From positions 2,932,100 to 2,996,099 of the forward strand of contig VZDJ01000033.1 of the NCBI GenBank assembly GCA_008694505.1: 64,000 nt of DNA. Direction: 5' to 3'. Shown here in pieces: positions 50,301-61,748 of this stretch (positions are counted from its first letter, which is position 1; each line of letters starts with the position of its first letter). The notes beneath the pieces are model-generated. The model ran no database searches and was not told the DNA's origin. It worked only from the letters and a program-made list of their open reading frames with translations. The stretch comes from Cyanoderma ruficeps (Eukaryota; Chordata; Aves; Passeriformes; Timaliidae). The translations under genes were made by a program, and so were the position numbers.

Positions 50301-51528
50301 AGTACTAAAAAAAAAACCCACCTCTCTTCTGTTTTATAGATATAGGATGGCTTCCCCTCTAAGCAGGGTACAGGAGTCTAGTAAATACATGAGGTGAATG
50401 AAACAAAAATAAATGGCATTGTGGCTTAAAAGACTGACAGGTTTGTACTGAATGTGTGGCTCTTTGGGAGAGCCATCCTGGTTGGAACCCATTGTGGAGT
50501 TCCTGACAGTCATAAAGGAAGCCCCAAACTGATTCAGGATATCACAAACTTCTACAAACACGTTTTTGAATGAGTTTCAAACCTCAAAGGGTTTAGAAAC
50601 CCAGAACTATTTTAAATCTAAAAAGCATATTTTCCCATTTCTACCACAATTAGCAAATAAAGTAAATATATACTGACATTTTGCCTGTGTGCATTAAAAA
50701 TCCATCTTTCTGTAGTGCAGCCCCCTGAACTTTAAGAGACCACATGGGGGAGAGGGCTTACAGTGAGATATCGAGCACTGTCCAGTTCCTGGTGTTCTTC
50801 TCTTCTTTTATTGTTGGCCAAGAGATACTGTTTGAAAAGCGCAGAATAAAACTGCAGCTGCACTGGAAACAGGTGCATGTATACCTGTACATATATATAT
50901 ACATCAATCCAGTGAGCTCAAAATGTAAATTTTAAATGTGAATTCGACAATAAGAAATTGGAATACAGCACTCTTTAGCTCTTATTGTGATAATTTTATT
51001 GCAAAGAAATGCATTCCATAAAGGCATCTGATACAATTCCAGAGTGTTGTAAATGCTGTATCTAACCCCATAATGACCATTCTACACAGCAACTCTGAGC
51101 TCAGACTGAGCAGAGAAAGAGGGAGAGCAATAAAATACATAGTAAATGTAAATAGATGCCTACCAGGGACAAGATCTAGTCTTTAATTTGCAAGCTGTAC
51201 TAACTCCACAGTCACTCTAGTTTTGAAACATATTTTATGTCCCCAAAAGCAAAGCACTGATGGTGTATACTAGGAAAACAAAAATACTCTGTTATTCAAG
51301 GTGAATTTTTGAGCTGAGATACCACCTGGACAGAGATGTCCTGTCCAGACTTAATTTCCTAACAAAGTCATTTTGCCCATTTGGTCAACATACTTCTCCC
51401 TTTTCTTGCAATTTTAATAGCCTAGTTTGCTCCAGAAACATTTTTTTAAAAGTGAATTTCCAAGTGAAGATAATCTGCGCAGAGAATATTTGCACAGATT
51501 ATTTTCAGTGTGTGTACTTTCCCAACAG
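44343..51528. other. Non-genic stretch, no gene recognised
   Basis: Long unique-looking DNA with low-complexity strips (T-rich 44351-44361, A runs at 46067-46077 and 48145-48158) and a short TATATATATA near 50891-50901. Frames up to 141 codons occur on both strands without motifs or splice context. I see no RNA gene. Confidence 0.45.
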
Positions 51529-51731
51529 AGGCAGGAAAAATGTTCATAGCCCAACTTTTGGATTCCCCACTACAGTTCAGAATGCAGAACTTGCCAGCAG
51601 CCTACAGAAAGGTATTTACCGAATACATCGAAGAGAAGGCACAGGGAAATACAGAGCTCACTGAAATTGCTCAGAAAAAAAGAAATTTATTTAATAGATT
51701 GCTGAGTTACCAATTTAGACCTGATGCCTGA
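51529..51731 (+). CDS. Candidate terminal coding exon or exon relic, not recognised
   Basis: An open frame begins just after a splice-acceptor-like TACTTTCCCAACAG and runs 67 codons to TGA at 51729-51731. The predicted peptide has balanced composition and helical pattern, for example NLPAAYRKVFTEYIEEKA and ELTEIAQKKRNLFNRLLSYQ. Its lack of low-complexity and its amphipathic spacing make it look more protein-like than other frames in the window. The exon would start in phase 1. No matching upstream exon, donor or poly(A) signal close downstream is evident in the window. I do not recognise the family. It may be the last exon of a gene whose other exons lie outside, a pseudo-exon, or chance. Confidence 0.25.
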
Positions 51732-54700
51732 GTGCTTCCTCTGTCCTTCACCAACTCCTGTCCAGCTGAAATATTCCTGGTTTTACCTCTTACCCTAGCT
51801 GCAATCTGGTCTTTGTTTCTGCTGGTGGTTTTTTCCAGAATTCTTCTGTACAAGTGATTTTTGCCTTCTCAATGCAAATCCTGCAGTTCAGAAGAAGTAA
51901 CAGGCTGTGGAGGAGTGTTTGGAAGGGGACAACAGCCAGCTTCAGATCATGGCTCAGATCTTTACAGCTGTTTTTTGGGTTTCTGTTTAAAGAAACTTAT
52001 GCAAAAACTGTGCCCCCTCTCCTTGAGTCTACCCTCTAGTTTCTCCATACTTTTTTTGAATAGCACCAGAGGAATCAAAGATAACTTGGTTCCTGTGAGT
52101 TTTATCAAGAGTGAAAGGCAGAGAAAAAAGAAAAAGAAAAAAAAAAAAAAGCCTGTAAGTGTTCAGCCTGGAAAAACCTTCCCAATGCAGCCTTCCATGA
52201 AAAATCCAGAAAGAACACCTGAGCTGTGGAGGAAGTATCATAAAAGGCATCAGAACCAGTAGCTGTCAACCCCATGACACATCTTTAAGAAAAATGGTTT
52301 TCAGGTATTTCTGCAAGCCCAAGAACATGATTTTTCCTCTCTTATTATAGCTCTTCCCAACTGCACATCAATTCGAAGGGATCTGTAACACTTACTTGCA
52401 CATCTGAGCTATTTCCATTGAAGAATGGCATCTAAATTGATGATTTCACACAAATCTTGAACACAGGAACAGTGTGCAAGCACAGCAGTCACAAGCACCC
52501 TGCAGATATTCCTTAACCTTCTGCTCAAAAAACAACTATAATTAGCAGAGATTTGTGAAAACAAGAGTACAGAACTGAAAAGGTTGAAGACAAGGTTGAA
52601 GCCAGTCCCTCCCTCTACGCTGGTGAAGGCTGAAGCTGCCCAGCATGCATGGAGAATAAAACTGTCCAAATCCAGGTATCAGGAGCAATATTAAGAATAA
52701 ATATTGGATCAAATTGCCATGCTAATCTCAGGTTTCATCTCAAGACAAGCCCAAGGAACACGACAGGTTGTGATGGCGGATCATGTTTATTTTGGAACAG
52801 GTTTGGACATCTTCCTACTCCTGCCTCTGGCACCAAGGGAAGAAAGGTTGGCAGTTCTGGGAGCTCAGTCTGACCCTAACCCCGATCTCCTGCCACCCCA
52901 CAGCCAGTCAAGGCCATTGGGAATTGAACTGCTTCCTGGACAGACTGAAAACCTGACAAGTAGGGAGCTCATGGAAGTAAATTTATCTTCCCCTCCTACT
53001 CAGCAAACACATTCCTGGGTGATCAGAGAGGGAGAACATAAGTGCTTACACATAGCATGAGTTCCTGGAATGCTCTGAGGCATTATCAAGTTCCTGGATG
53101 AAAAACTATGGCTACATTTAGTCTGGTGTTTGAGCAATCAAGAATTCCATCCGTTACTGCTCTGATTCAATGACCTTACACACATAATCAATGGCTAAAC
53201 TGATAAATGGGAAGAATTCTTAAAAATCTATTTCTTGAGTGCTGGAACTAAATGTTTTGTTCTCGACAGCTGTAATATATAATTTAGTGACAAGAACACT
53301 CGTTCCAGCTGTTCAGACCTATTTCACACAGGAAAGAAGGGAGCACACTGTATTTCCAAAGCCAGACACTACATTTGGATTGGGAGCTGCTTGATTTATT
53401 TATCAAGTATTACCTAACTCAAAACAATCAGAAAGCATTTTTAATGTACATAATTAGAACACTCATCATGGGAGTTACGAGGCTGGAGTTCTTAAAGCCT
53501 TCAGGAATAATAAAGTGCCAGAAAAAAGTAAAACAAACTCGTAGCTTTTAATGTCAGGCATAATTTTTTTACATGGCTAAGTAATTTCCTCCATTTAATT
53601 GGGATGATTCATGCCATGTATGCTCTATACCAGTGTCCCAGCATTCAACTCACATGTCACTGTATCTGATCTTTCTGGGTCTAATAACATTTCTAGTGTT
53701 TCTTATTTTCATTTCCACTTAGAGCTAGCAGGGAGTACCAGTCTAGGTGTCCCAGCAGTTCTAGAGACCAGGCACACAGCAGCACACTAATCTTCTGAAT
53801 ACAGTAATCCCATCCCAGCTAAAGAATAAGAACCTTTTTTACCTGTGTGAAATCAGTATGAGGGATTGGACAGAGACGTTTGGCCTTTAACCTTCAGTTT
53901 GTGTTGAAAGACTACAAATCAACAGCAAAGTGGTTGTTCCTGATTGAGGGAATCTACTGTCATGTTCTGAAGAACCTGCAGGATATTGTAATGGCTACTG
54001 GGGCATCTCTCATTTACATTCTCTCATCCCTCCTACTGTGCATGTGGGGGAGAGGCTGCACTCACTGCATCACTGAGCCACTCTGCTTCACGGGGCTCTG
54101 AGGTGTTTCACTTTCTGTCCTGGGAAGTCAGTTTGCTCCATTTGAATGTGGATGCCTGAAGATCATGAAAATCACAACTAAATATTTCAAATTGATTTAG
54201 ATACTTGATAAAGCTGGCAGGGTTTGTGCCTGGTCAGCGGTGCAGCATCTGTGGCCATGGTTTGACCCAAGTGGTCAAGTGCCCATCTCCTGGTGCTGAA
54301 CAATTCAACTGGTTTCCTACTGACATGGCAACACACACAACTGCATGGTGCTGTGACTGCACCTGTGAAAATCTTAAATTCCACATGACATTACATTCCT
54401 CAGTGTAACTTTGTAAGGTGTAAGGAGATCAGTCCTGTGTCCTAATCAGAGACTCCATAATCCACCTTACCTGAGAATCTTCAAGTAAAGGGAACACCAG
54501 TAAGGTATTGAAGGATATCAAGATGGAAGTCCAATGCTACAGCCATGTATCCTAAAAACAAACTTATATCTGCAATAAGTAAGCTGTGAGAGCCAAGCAC
54601 TTAGAAGAAAAGAAAACTTATGGAGCTTTTCAGTACAAATAAAACTTACTGATTCTACAAAACCTTCTCCCCTAAATCACTCTTTATAAGAGTGAGATTC

Positions 54701-55689
54701 CCAACAGCACTGCCTTCAGATTAACACACCATTCCTCGCAACTTCCGTGTGTGGACATGCACTCCCAACTACCCCCTTAACCTCTTTAGTCTCTATCCAT
54801 ACCATGCTCTTACTTTTCATGTCTGAAAGTAACATGAAAATACCCTTCAAAGGAAAATTTCTATGCTTTCTGAGATTTCTCATCCCCTCTACAGTTGCCT
54901 ATAAAGGGTCAGTATGTTCTTTGTAATTTAGTCTTTTGTTGCTTGGAATGCAAAAGCACAGCCTTTATCAAGAGGCTGGCTGTGACCCAGCTTTAGTTGA
55001 GTTGTTTTACTATTGTAAAAGCATATGGGACACTCTCACTTTTATCTTTTGGTTTCTGTAGTCTTTTAGAATTACTCACAACGTTTTGATTTTCACAATG
55101 CTGCTGAAACTAAAACACAATCACTGCAAACCCAAACACGCCGTTCCCGTTTCATTGCCTGGGGCTACGATTTCCTTCCTCTGTGTTGCTGCTCCCCAGT
55201 GAGAGCCAGGCTGGATCCCTGCCTTGGGAGCGGGGTCCAGCTCCTCACACGTGGCTGTGGAGATGCTGTTCAGACCTTCCCCACTGTCCCACACCCATGG
55301 AGCGGCTCTGAACTAATGACAAAACAAACCTACTGCAGGACTCTTTATAACAAGTGGCTTGGTCAGTATAAGCAGCTGTCAGCTCAGCTGCCTGGTGTCT
55401 GACTCTGAATTAGCTCTGGAGAGGATGAGTGGGATGAGTGGAGATCCTGCTGGGAGGCCAGTTCTGCTGTGAACAGTTGCAGCAGTGGTTCCCCTAATTA
55501 CCTCAAGCCAAGCATGAGACAGGCACAGAGGAGACAGGAGGGCCCACACAGCCCACTGTGCTGCCTCTGGCAGTGGCCAAACCAGGAACTAGGAAGGTCA
55601 CACAAATAGCAACACTTACCCTGAACCTGATGGCTTAATTTCATGTCCCCCAGGTCTGGTTTTGAATTAGAGACATCAAACTTTACCTA
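51732..55689. other. Non-genic stretch, no gene recognised
   Basis: Unique DNA. An A-rich strip at 52124-52150 is present. A more GC-rich patch at 55135-55480 was checked for exons without a convincing frame and splice pair. No named repeat. Confidence 0.45.
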
Positions 55690-56000
55690 CTCTCTCCATG
55701 CCACATGACTTCATAGCCTTTGTTACCACTTTCCTCAAGAATCTCTTTTGCATGCTGAAGGGCCTTAGCCTCACTGCTCATTTCTTTTTCAGAGCCCATT
55801 CCAAGATTTCAAAGAGCCTTGCTCTCTTCTCACTGCTTCATCCACTTTTGGTGTATTTGGGACTGGATTGGAAGCAAAGGAACCACAGCTGCATACAGTA
55901 TTCAGGAGGCAGAAGTTCTATACATTGATATTACCACATAAAACAATTATGTTTTATGTGCTAACAACTCCTCAAGTTGTTCTCTCTTATTGTCCTAACA
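55690..56000 (-). mobile_element. Possible old, diverged CR1-type LINE fragment
   Basis: The plus strand has GCATACAGTATTCAGGAGG followed by TTCTATACATTGATATTA. This resembles the reverse complement of an ancient amniote CR1-like repeat (pattern ...CAGTATTCAAG...TTTATA...ATATT). The match is short and diverged, so the call is tentative. Confidence 0.3.
55935..55960. repeat. Perfect 10-bp inverted repeat
   Basis: CACATAAAAC (55935-55944) pairs with GTTTTATGTG (55951-55960) across a 6-nt loop AATTAT. There is no U tract after it. Confidence 0.9.
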
Positions 56001-56084
56001 ACTCTAATATTTGAGATACCCATTGGATCATTCCTGAGCAATGAAATGGCATTTCTCTCACAACTCAAGTTCTTATCCAAGAAA

Positions 56085-56480
56085 GAGTGTGGTGGTATGT
56101 TCTGTACAATAAATTTGCTGTAAGTCTAGGGTTGCACAAAATGGCTTTTCTTTGTACCCTTGTTCAGTTTGCTGCGCCCCCAGTTTCTCTTTGTAACCCT
56201 AAGCTGCCACTTTTCCCCACAGCCTTCCCCAGATACAGCTCCTGATTGGTTTGCTTTTCCCGCCTTGGCTGCCTGTCCATCAGGTGTCAAGAGACTTTCC
56301 CACCCTGTCAATCACCCCAAGACGTGTCCCCCAAGTCCAGAAGCTTCTGAGAGGGACCTTTGGTGACTGGCTGGGTTGGAACCTTTCCCCTCCTCTCTCC
56401 ATGTATGTCAGTGTATGTTATGTTAACAGCCACTCCATGTTGTACCCNGTCAGTCTGTATTTCACTGCCCACTCACTCAG
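56085..56480 (+). mobile_element. Possible LTR-like fragment
   Basis: The text GTTGCACAAAATGGCTTTTC, CCTGATTGGTTTGCTTTTCC and CACCCCAAGACGTGTCCCCC has the pyrimidine-rich style and CCAAT-like box (GATTGG) of a retroviral U3. I found no terminal ends, no target duplication and no other copy in the window. One ambiguous base lies at 56448. Confidence 0.3.
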
Positions 56481-57930
56481 GTTCACTGGGTTCTTACAAA
56501 ATTTTTCCATCATCATCATCAATAATTCAAAGCTATCCAGGACAGCAATGAACAACAAGTATTCAATTCCTCCCAAATCATTTATGCATCTGCTGACTAC
56601 CATGGGTCCCGGAACAGATGCATTTGCTATTTCATTAGAAAAGCTCTGACATTTTGCACAGACTGACTACTCATCACAAAAACCAGGCTGACTCTTGTCT
56701 CTGCAGCCTGTAATTCCATTCTCAATACACCATTGTACAGCAATTTCTTCTTGTGCATATGCCAAGCCCATCAGCCTGTGGTTTCCCTTATGACATTTCT
56801 AGAAAGCCATATCCCATTTGCCATCTTCCAATCCTCAAATACCAGAGTACTTCTATGGAACACCACAGCTAGTCTTGCTATCTTATTCTTGAATTCCTAC
56901 AGAAAGCTTGGGTTAATAAATTACTTGGCAACTTCTATTTGATTCATAAATTCCTCTACCAATTTGTCAATTTGAAAGAGACTTCCTGATGAATTCCTCT
57001 TTAAGAATTGTACCAGCACAGGGAACTGCCATTTCTTCACAATGAGCAACAGATGCAAAGAATTTGTTTGTCATTTTTGAGCATCTACCAGCCCTAGAGA
57101 TTTTCCTGGCAGGCTCCCTGATCTTGATGTTTTTTAAGATTTATTTTTCACTAGTTTTGATGTCTTTTCCAAATGCTCCTGTAACTCTTCTTTTTTCAGT
57201 CTGCCTTGTTGCATTTCTACATTTAAGCTGTCATTTTTTAAAATCCTGTGTATTTTGCTCATTTAGATAAAGCTTTAGGCTTTTAGAGGACTCTCTCTTG
57301 CTTTCAACAGCAACCATCATGCTGCTATTAAGTGATGACTCTTCCTTTGTGAAGTGTTTCTCACTAGGTGGGAAACATTTGTTCTCTGTCCCAGTATCAC
57401 ACCCGTGCAATCTGTAACTTCCAGCCTCCTTTCTAACAGGCTGGCATGAGCTATTTTCCCATCTCCACATACCTCCTGAAGTGGAGCATGGCTGCAACAG
57501 ATTATTTTGCTTCTGTTTCTCCTCCATGGATCCTGGAACTAATTAAAATATTTCTGCCTTTGGACTGATGCTATGAGCCAGGTTTGTGTACTATTCAGCA
57601 CTAAGAAATACCATTTTTGGTTAGAAAAGTAGAACTTAGGGCATTACGATGGGGCCAAAAGTGAGAAGAGTTTTCACATTGCAATAGGGCAGCTCCAAAT
57701 GTTGATAGCACAGACAGTGGCTCCATAAACCCTACAGGGCAGAGTGTACATCCTGACTCCTGTGACCACGGCAGCCTCAGCCCTGCACACGCATCTGACC
57801 CATAATCACCCATCAGGGAGGGTGATTATATTGGAGGTGCCTGGGGTAAGCATTCAACACTTTCTTCACCAACGCATAAAAAACCAAATAACCTTTTTAC
57901 CACTGTTTCTGTAGATTTTTTTTTGTGTCA
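56481..57930. other. Non-genic stretch, no gene recognised
   Basis: AT-rich DNA with long T-rich pieces. It may contain further decayed LINE sequence continuing from 55.7 kb, but I cannot show it. No gene. Confidence 0.4.
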
Positions 57931-57953
57931 CGTTAACTTGACTGAAGTTAACG
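57931..57953. repeat. Perfect 9-bp inverted repeat
   Basis: CGTTAACTT (57931-57939) pairs with AAGTTAACG (57945-57953) across a 5-nt loop GACTG. Function unknown. Confidence 0.9.
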
Positions 57954-58250
57954 CAGTTAAGGCAATTTTGGAGATGCAAAAGTAAGTTTTCAAAGCCAGC
58001 ACGCACAGCTAAGTTCGATTTTGGGTGTGTCCCCCCTTCCTCCACAGCCTGAGGCAATGCCACGTCATGCAGCACAGCAGTGTTTGCAAGAGGAAGCCCA
58101 GGAATAGGGGACTAACCTGACTCCCAAGATGTAATCTCTATTTCTGTCTCTGCCACAAACTTGCTCTGTGACCTTGAGCAAGTCATCAGATCTCACTGAC
58201 TCACACGAATATCTCTGAAAAAGGGTTCAGCAAAGCTTTAATATCTGCAG

Positions 58251-58720
58251 GTGATTATTATATGCATAAATCCTCATCATCATTTTCATCGCTATTTTCA
58301 TCGCTTGCTGTTTCACTTCCATTCCAGAGACGAAGCAGAAAGCTCAGTGGAAATACACAAAATAGATTCTGTTTCAGAGGAAAAAAACATTTGCTGTGTC
58401 CCCAGGTTCTTCCAGCCAAGGGTGTCCCCCAGGTCACTGTGAATATGTGACACCACTGCAATCATCAGAGCTGGGGGGACCTGAACCTGCTGAGGGCGCA
58501 GCTCGTTGTGTTCACCACAACACTGGGCCACACAAAATAAGGAAGAGACCAAAAAAAAAAAAAAAAANNNNNNNNNNNNNNNNNNNNNNNNNNNNNNNNN
58601 NNNNNNNNNNNNNNNNNNNNNNNNNNNNNNNNNNNNNNNNNNNNNNNNNNNNNNNNNNNNNNNNNNNNNNNNNNNNNNNNNNNNNNNNNNNNNNNNNNNN
58701 NNNAAAAAAAAAAAAAAAAA
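58251..58720 (+). mobile_element. Possible poly(A) retroposed sequence with 21-bp target duplication
   Basis: A 21-bp sequence containing AAGCTTTAATATCTGC occurs at 58230-58250 and again, identical, at 58727-58747. Between them lies about 300 bp of non-repetitive DNA ending in GGAAGAGACC followed by an A run that contains the assembly gap. A direct repeat of this length bracketing a sequence with a poly(A) tail is the signature of target-primed retroposition. Weak points are six extra bases (GATACT) between the A run and the second copy and the gap itself. No AATAAA precedes the tail, and I do not recognise a source RNA. Confidence 0.4.
58568..58703. other. Assembly gap of 136 N inside a poly(A) run
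   Basis: The gap is bordered by 17 A on the left (58551-58567) and 17 A on the right (58704-58720). Gap length and true content are unknown. Frames reading through it are meaningless. Confidence 0.99.
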
Positions 58721-58747
58721 GATACTGCAAAGCTTTAATATCTGCAG

Positions 58748-59163
58748 AAAGCTTTAAAACACCTGCTGTTGTGAGGAGAGCCCAGCTCAGATAACAGGCA
58801 CAGGAACAGGCGTGGAGGAGATAACTGTAGTGTGACCAGTCACGCTTATTAGCCTCAGTCAGCTCCAGAGAACACAGCTTTTTGAGACAGCACCTTCCCA
58901 CCTACTGTGCCAAACTGCTTCCTGCCGTCATTTAATTTGGTCTTTCCCAACATAAATTCCAAATAGATTTTTTTTTTAATAATCTACATTCTTCATAAAT
59001 AATAAGTAGCAATTGTAACCTTTGAGTTTATATTTTCCAGGTCGTCTTTATTTCGTGTTAGCAAGCAGAGGACAAAGCAAAGGGAAAGCAGAGGAAGCTC
59101 TGCTCTGGGAAGGGCTGTGTCCTGGGAACTGCAAGTGAACTGCCTCACAGATAATAATGAAAT
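58748..59163. other. Non-genic stretch, no feature recognised
   Basis: Short unique segment with a T run near 58969-58977. No feature could be supported. Confidence 0.5.
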
Positions 59164-59208
59164 AATGTAAGAAACAGCTCTAGCCATGGCTAATGTCAAC
59201 ATTACCTG
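59164..59208 (+). repeat. 45-bp near-duplicate, copy 1
   Basis: This 45-bp segment, with CAGCTCTAGCCATGGCTAAT at its centre, recurs at 60167-60211 in the same orientation with only three differences, all transitions. Flanking sequence outside the 45 bp is unrelated, so it is neither a tandem array nor an obvious LTR pair. Confidence 0.9.
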
Positions 59209-60166
59209 CCTTACACACAGCCAAACACAAATTCTGCTTCTGGGTATTGAAGCCAGGGGTAAGCTGCTGATGCCAAGGCTTGTTGTACACGCAGCCGTAA
59301 TTGCTCACAACATACCTAGCCAGAGGGATCAGCCAGCACTGAGGGAATTGGATCTTCAAGATAGCACAGAGACCAAAATATGAGCAGGAGCCCCATGCAG
59401 CATCATCAGCTGTTATAGTGAGAACAAAGATCAAAATCCGTGTGACCTCACACTTCCTGTCATTCGTAAATCACAAATGAAAAGCAGCACACTGAACACT
59501 GATGAGCTGAACTCCAGCTGGGAGGAGAAGGACCAGAAGGATGCTTTGCTCACTCTGGAATTCCTGTGCAGAAAATCTAATGGCAAATGGCACCTCTATG
59601 GCCATCAGCTCCAGAAACAATTCTTCAGTCCTGTGTAGTACACAAAGGCTCACAGCAGAAAGAGATTCTGCCTTTGCTTGTCTTTTGAGGCTTCCCTGGC
59701 TGAACATGGATCGTCTTTTTACCTCCTTGTTCACTGCTGTGATATCTACCCTCTCTGTTTGCTGAGACTGAATAAATCAAAATGAAAGTTCACATTCCTA
59801 AGCCCCCAATATATTAGAAATTCCCCATGCTGCTCAGCAGCCTGCTCTCCCAATCAGTGACTTTGCTGATCTCTCCTGACTCCACATATATGTAAGAAGA
59901 TTAGAAGCAAATATAAAATAATCTTTAATAATAGATTTTGTATGGTAAGTAGGTATCTTTAAACATATTACAGGAATGAGAAAATACCGCTCTTCTAGTA
60001 CTCAAATATTTATGCACATACAGCCCTGGAGTTCTGCCCTGTTTTACCCCACATATTTCAGCAACATGCTTTTGTCAAATCTACTTATTTTTTGCCATTT
60101 TTACCCATACAGAATCCACACACCTCCTCTGGTGTTCATAACAAACCAAGTATTTCACACTGTAAC
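59209..60166. other. Non-genic stretch between the 45-bp copies
   Basis: About 960 bp of unique-looking DNA; no retroviral motifs or transposase-like frames were seen between the two copies. Confidence 0.5.
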
Positions 60167-60211
60167 AACGTAAGGAACAGCTCTAACCATGGCTAATGTC
60201 AACATTACCTG
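60167..60211 (+). repeat. 45-bp near-duplicate, copy 2
   Basis: Second copy of 59164-59208, 42 of 45 bases identical. It ends at CATTACCTG like copy 1 and then continues into unrelated GAGAGCCACC. Confidence 0.9.
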
Positions 60212-61182
60212 AGAGCCACCAGATGGTGCTGTTAAAGATGGTACAGAAAGTCACTTCAAACTGATCATTTAATGAAAATTTAAAAAAATAAGATTTTTTT
60301 AAATGGTCTTAAAATTCCGTTCTTTTAATTCTATGTTTATTAAACCAGCAAGACTCCCACTGTGACATTGTTTCTAGAAGGGAGAAAACTTAGTGCTGGG
60401 GGCAATGTAGCCCATTAAAGCAGAAAAACTTCAGTTCAAGTCTATGAAGAGTTCGAGTGTGCCTCAGCTTTCAGGCATGTGACCACAGAAAAGAAATCCC
60501 CACCACCCTGAGAGAGAGACCCACATTCCCAAAACAGAGATAGTGTGCAGGCTGCTCCCAGCCCAGCTGTCCACGCACCAGTAAAGTGCTGCCTGGCATC
60601 AGCAGATTTGGGATTCACTGTCCTCAGATCACACAACAGGAAAATGTTCAGAGTTTGTTTGAACCTCTCTGCGCTGGGAACCCACGGCCCAGCTGTCTCT
60701 GGAAGACGGAAGAGGGGATGTTTTCCTTGCTCCTGTGCAGGGAGGTTCCACTTCTGGTGTGCAGCACTGTGCTCCTCCTGGATGGGAGGTAGAGGAACTC
60801 TGCGTCTCTGGGGAGTGACCACGACAAGAATTTTAACAAAATCATTTCAGAGAATACATACATTACCCTGAATTGATTCCCAGAGCCCACACTCCTAACC
60901 TTCCAGGCTTTTTCTCTCCTTCTTTTCATACATTTAGACCACCATTCCCAAACCCTTCAGTAAGGGGATATGGGCTTACCTCCTGCCCAAACTGCCTGGT
61001 GGCTTTGGCACTGTGCAGGACAACAGGGGTATGAATCTACACTGTCAGGTAGCTGAGGCAGGTGGAGTCAGCTCCCTCTCCTTCCCTCAGCCAAATGTCA
61101 AAACCAAAAACATATGCAGCATCAAATTGTAGAAGCAGCAGCCACAGGAAGGCTGTGAATGTCCTCCCTCCAGCAGCACAGC
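60212..61182. other. Non-genic stretch, no gene recognised
   Basis: A moderately GC-rich block (60480-60840) has overlapping frames of 108 and 126 codons on opposite strands without motifs. I treat them as chance. Confidence 0.45.
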
Positions 61183-61743
61183 TGTCCTGGGTTGTACTAT
61201 CGAATATGCAAAAGTATTCTTTCACCATCTTCACGAACTGTGGAATCCAATTGTTGGAGCAGTGTTTCCCAGACCTCTCCCCCTGGGCTATCTTCTGTTA
61301 ATGGCCCATCAGGTGCCTTGCTGTATGACTCATGGATAACTGCCCCCAGAGCAATCTCTCGCTAATGGGCCATCAAGACTCTCCTGTATGACTCATCATC
61401 CTATTGTGAGATGCTCCACCCAGGGGGGAGGAGCCAGGCATTCTCACCTGGATATAATCTGGGATTTGGGCAGCCCTCACCCACTGGATTCCCAGAGGGC
61501 TGGAGCTACCAGACCTCTCTACGGGATCACTGCTATAGGAAGACCACCTCATCTGGACTGCTTCCATCACCCGTATCAGGTTGTATTCTGACTCTGTCAG
61601 TGGTCTTTTGTAGATTTATTTGGATTTATTTGGATTTTACTTGTGGATTTATTTTATTTTACTCTACCTTTTTTCCTTTCTTCTTATTAAATTATGCTTT
61701 CTGACTTGGAGCCTCTCACTTGGCTTGTTTTCAAACCACTACA
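61183..61743 (+). mobile_element. Solo ERV LTR, family-H relative, with 5-bp target duplication
   Basis: The element starts TGTCCTGGG and ends CCACTACA. A perfect 5-bp duplication ACAGC flanks it (61178-61182 and 61744-61748). The central box GAGATGCTCCACCCAGG and GGAGGAGCCAG, the TATA box in ACCTGGATATAATCT and CTGGATTCCCAGAGG match the family-H LTR at 39427, but the U5 end differs, so it is a separate subfamily. ATTAAA at 61686-61691 serves as poly(A) signal. Two AP-1 consensus sites TGACTCA lie at 61326-61332 and 61389-61395 in a duplicated U3 segment. There is no internal region. Confidence 0.88.
61326..61395 (+). promoter_or_regulatory. Duplicated U3 segment with two AP-1 consensus sites
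   Basis: The text ATGGCCCATCA...CTGTATGACTCAT is repeated about 63 bp later as ATGGGCCATCA...CTGTATGACTCAT. Each carries a perfect TGACTCA. Repeated enhancer units in U3 are common in retroviral LTRs; activity here is inferred only. Confidence 0.65.
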
Positions 61744-61748
61744 ACAGC

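Noticed and set aside
58258..58461. Acidic C-terminal DENSDENDDE-like frame on the minus strand
   Set aside because: It comes from an imperfect ATTTTCATCGCT tandem repeat and has no conserved neighbours.
58480..58535. tRNA T-arm-like hairpin GTTGTG/CACAAC
   Set aside because: The loop is five bases, not seven, and no acceptor, D or anticodon arms could be fitted around it.
58396..58901. Frames of 83-132 codons across the N gap
   Set aside because: They are mostly unknown bases between poly(A) runs and carry no information.
60442..60871. Overlapping 126- and 108-codon frames on opposite strands
   Set aside because: Mutual overlap in a GC-richer block with no domain or splice support suggests chance.
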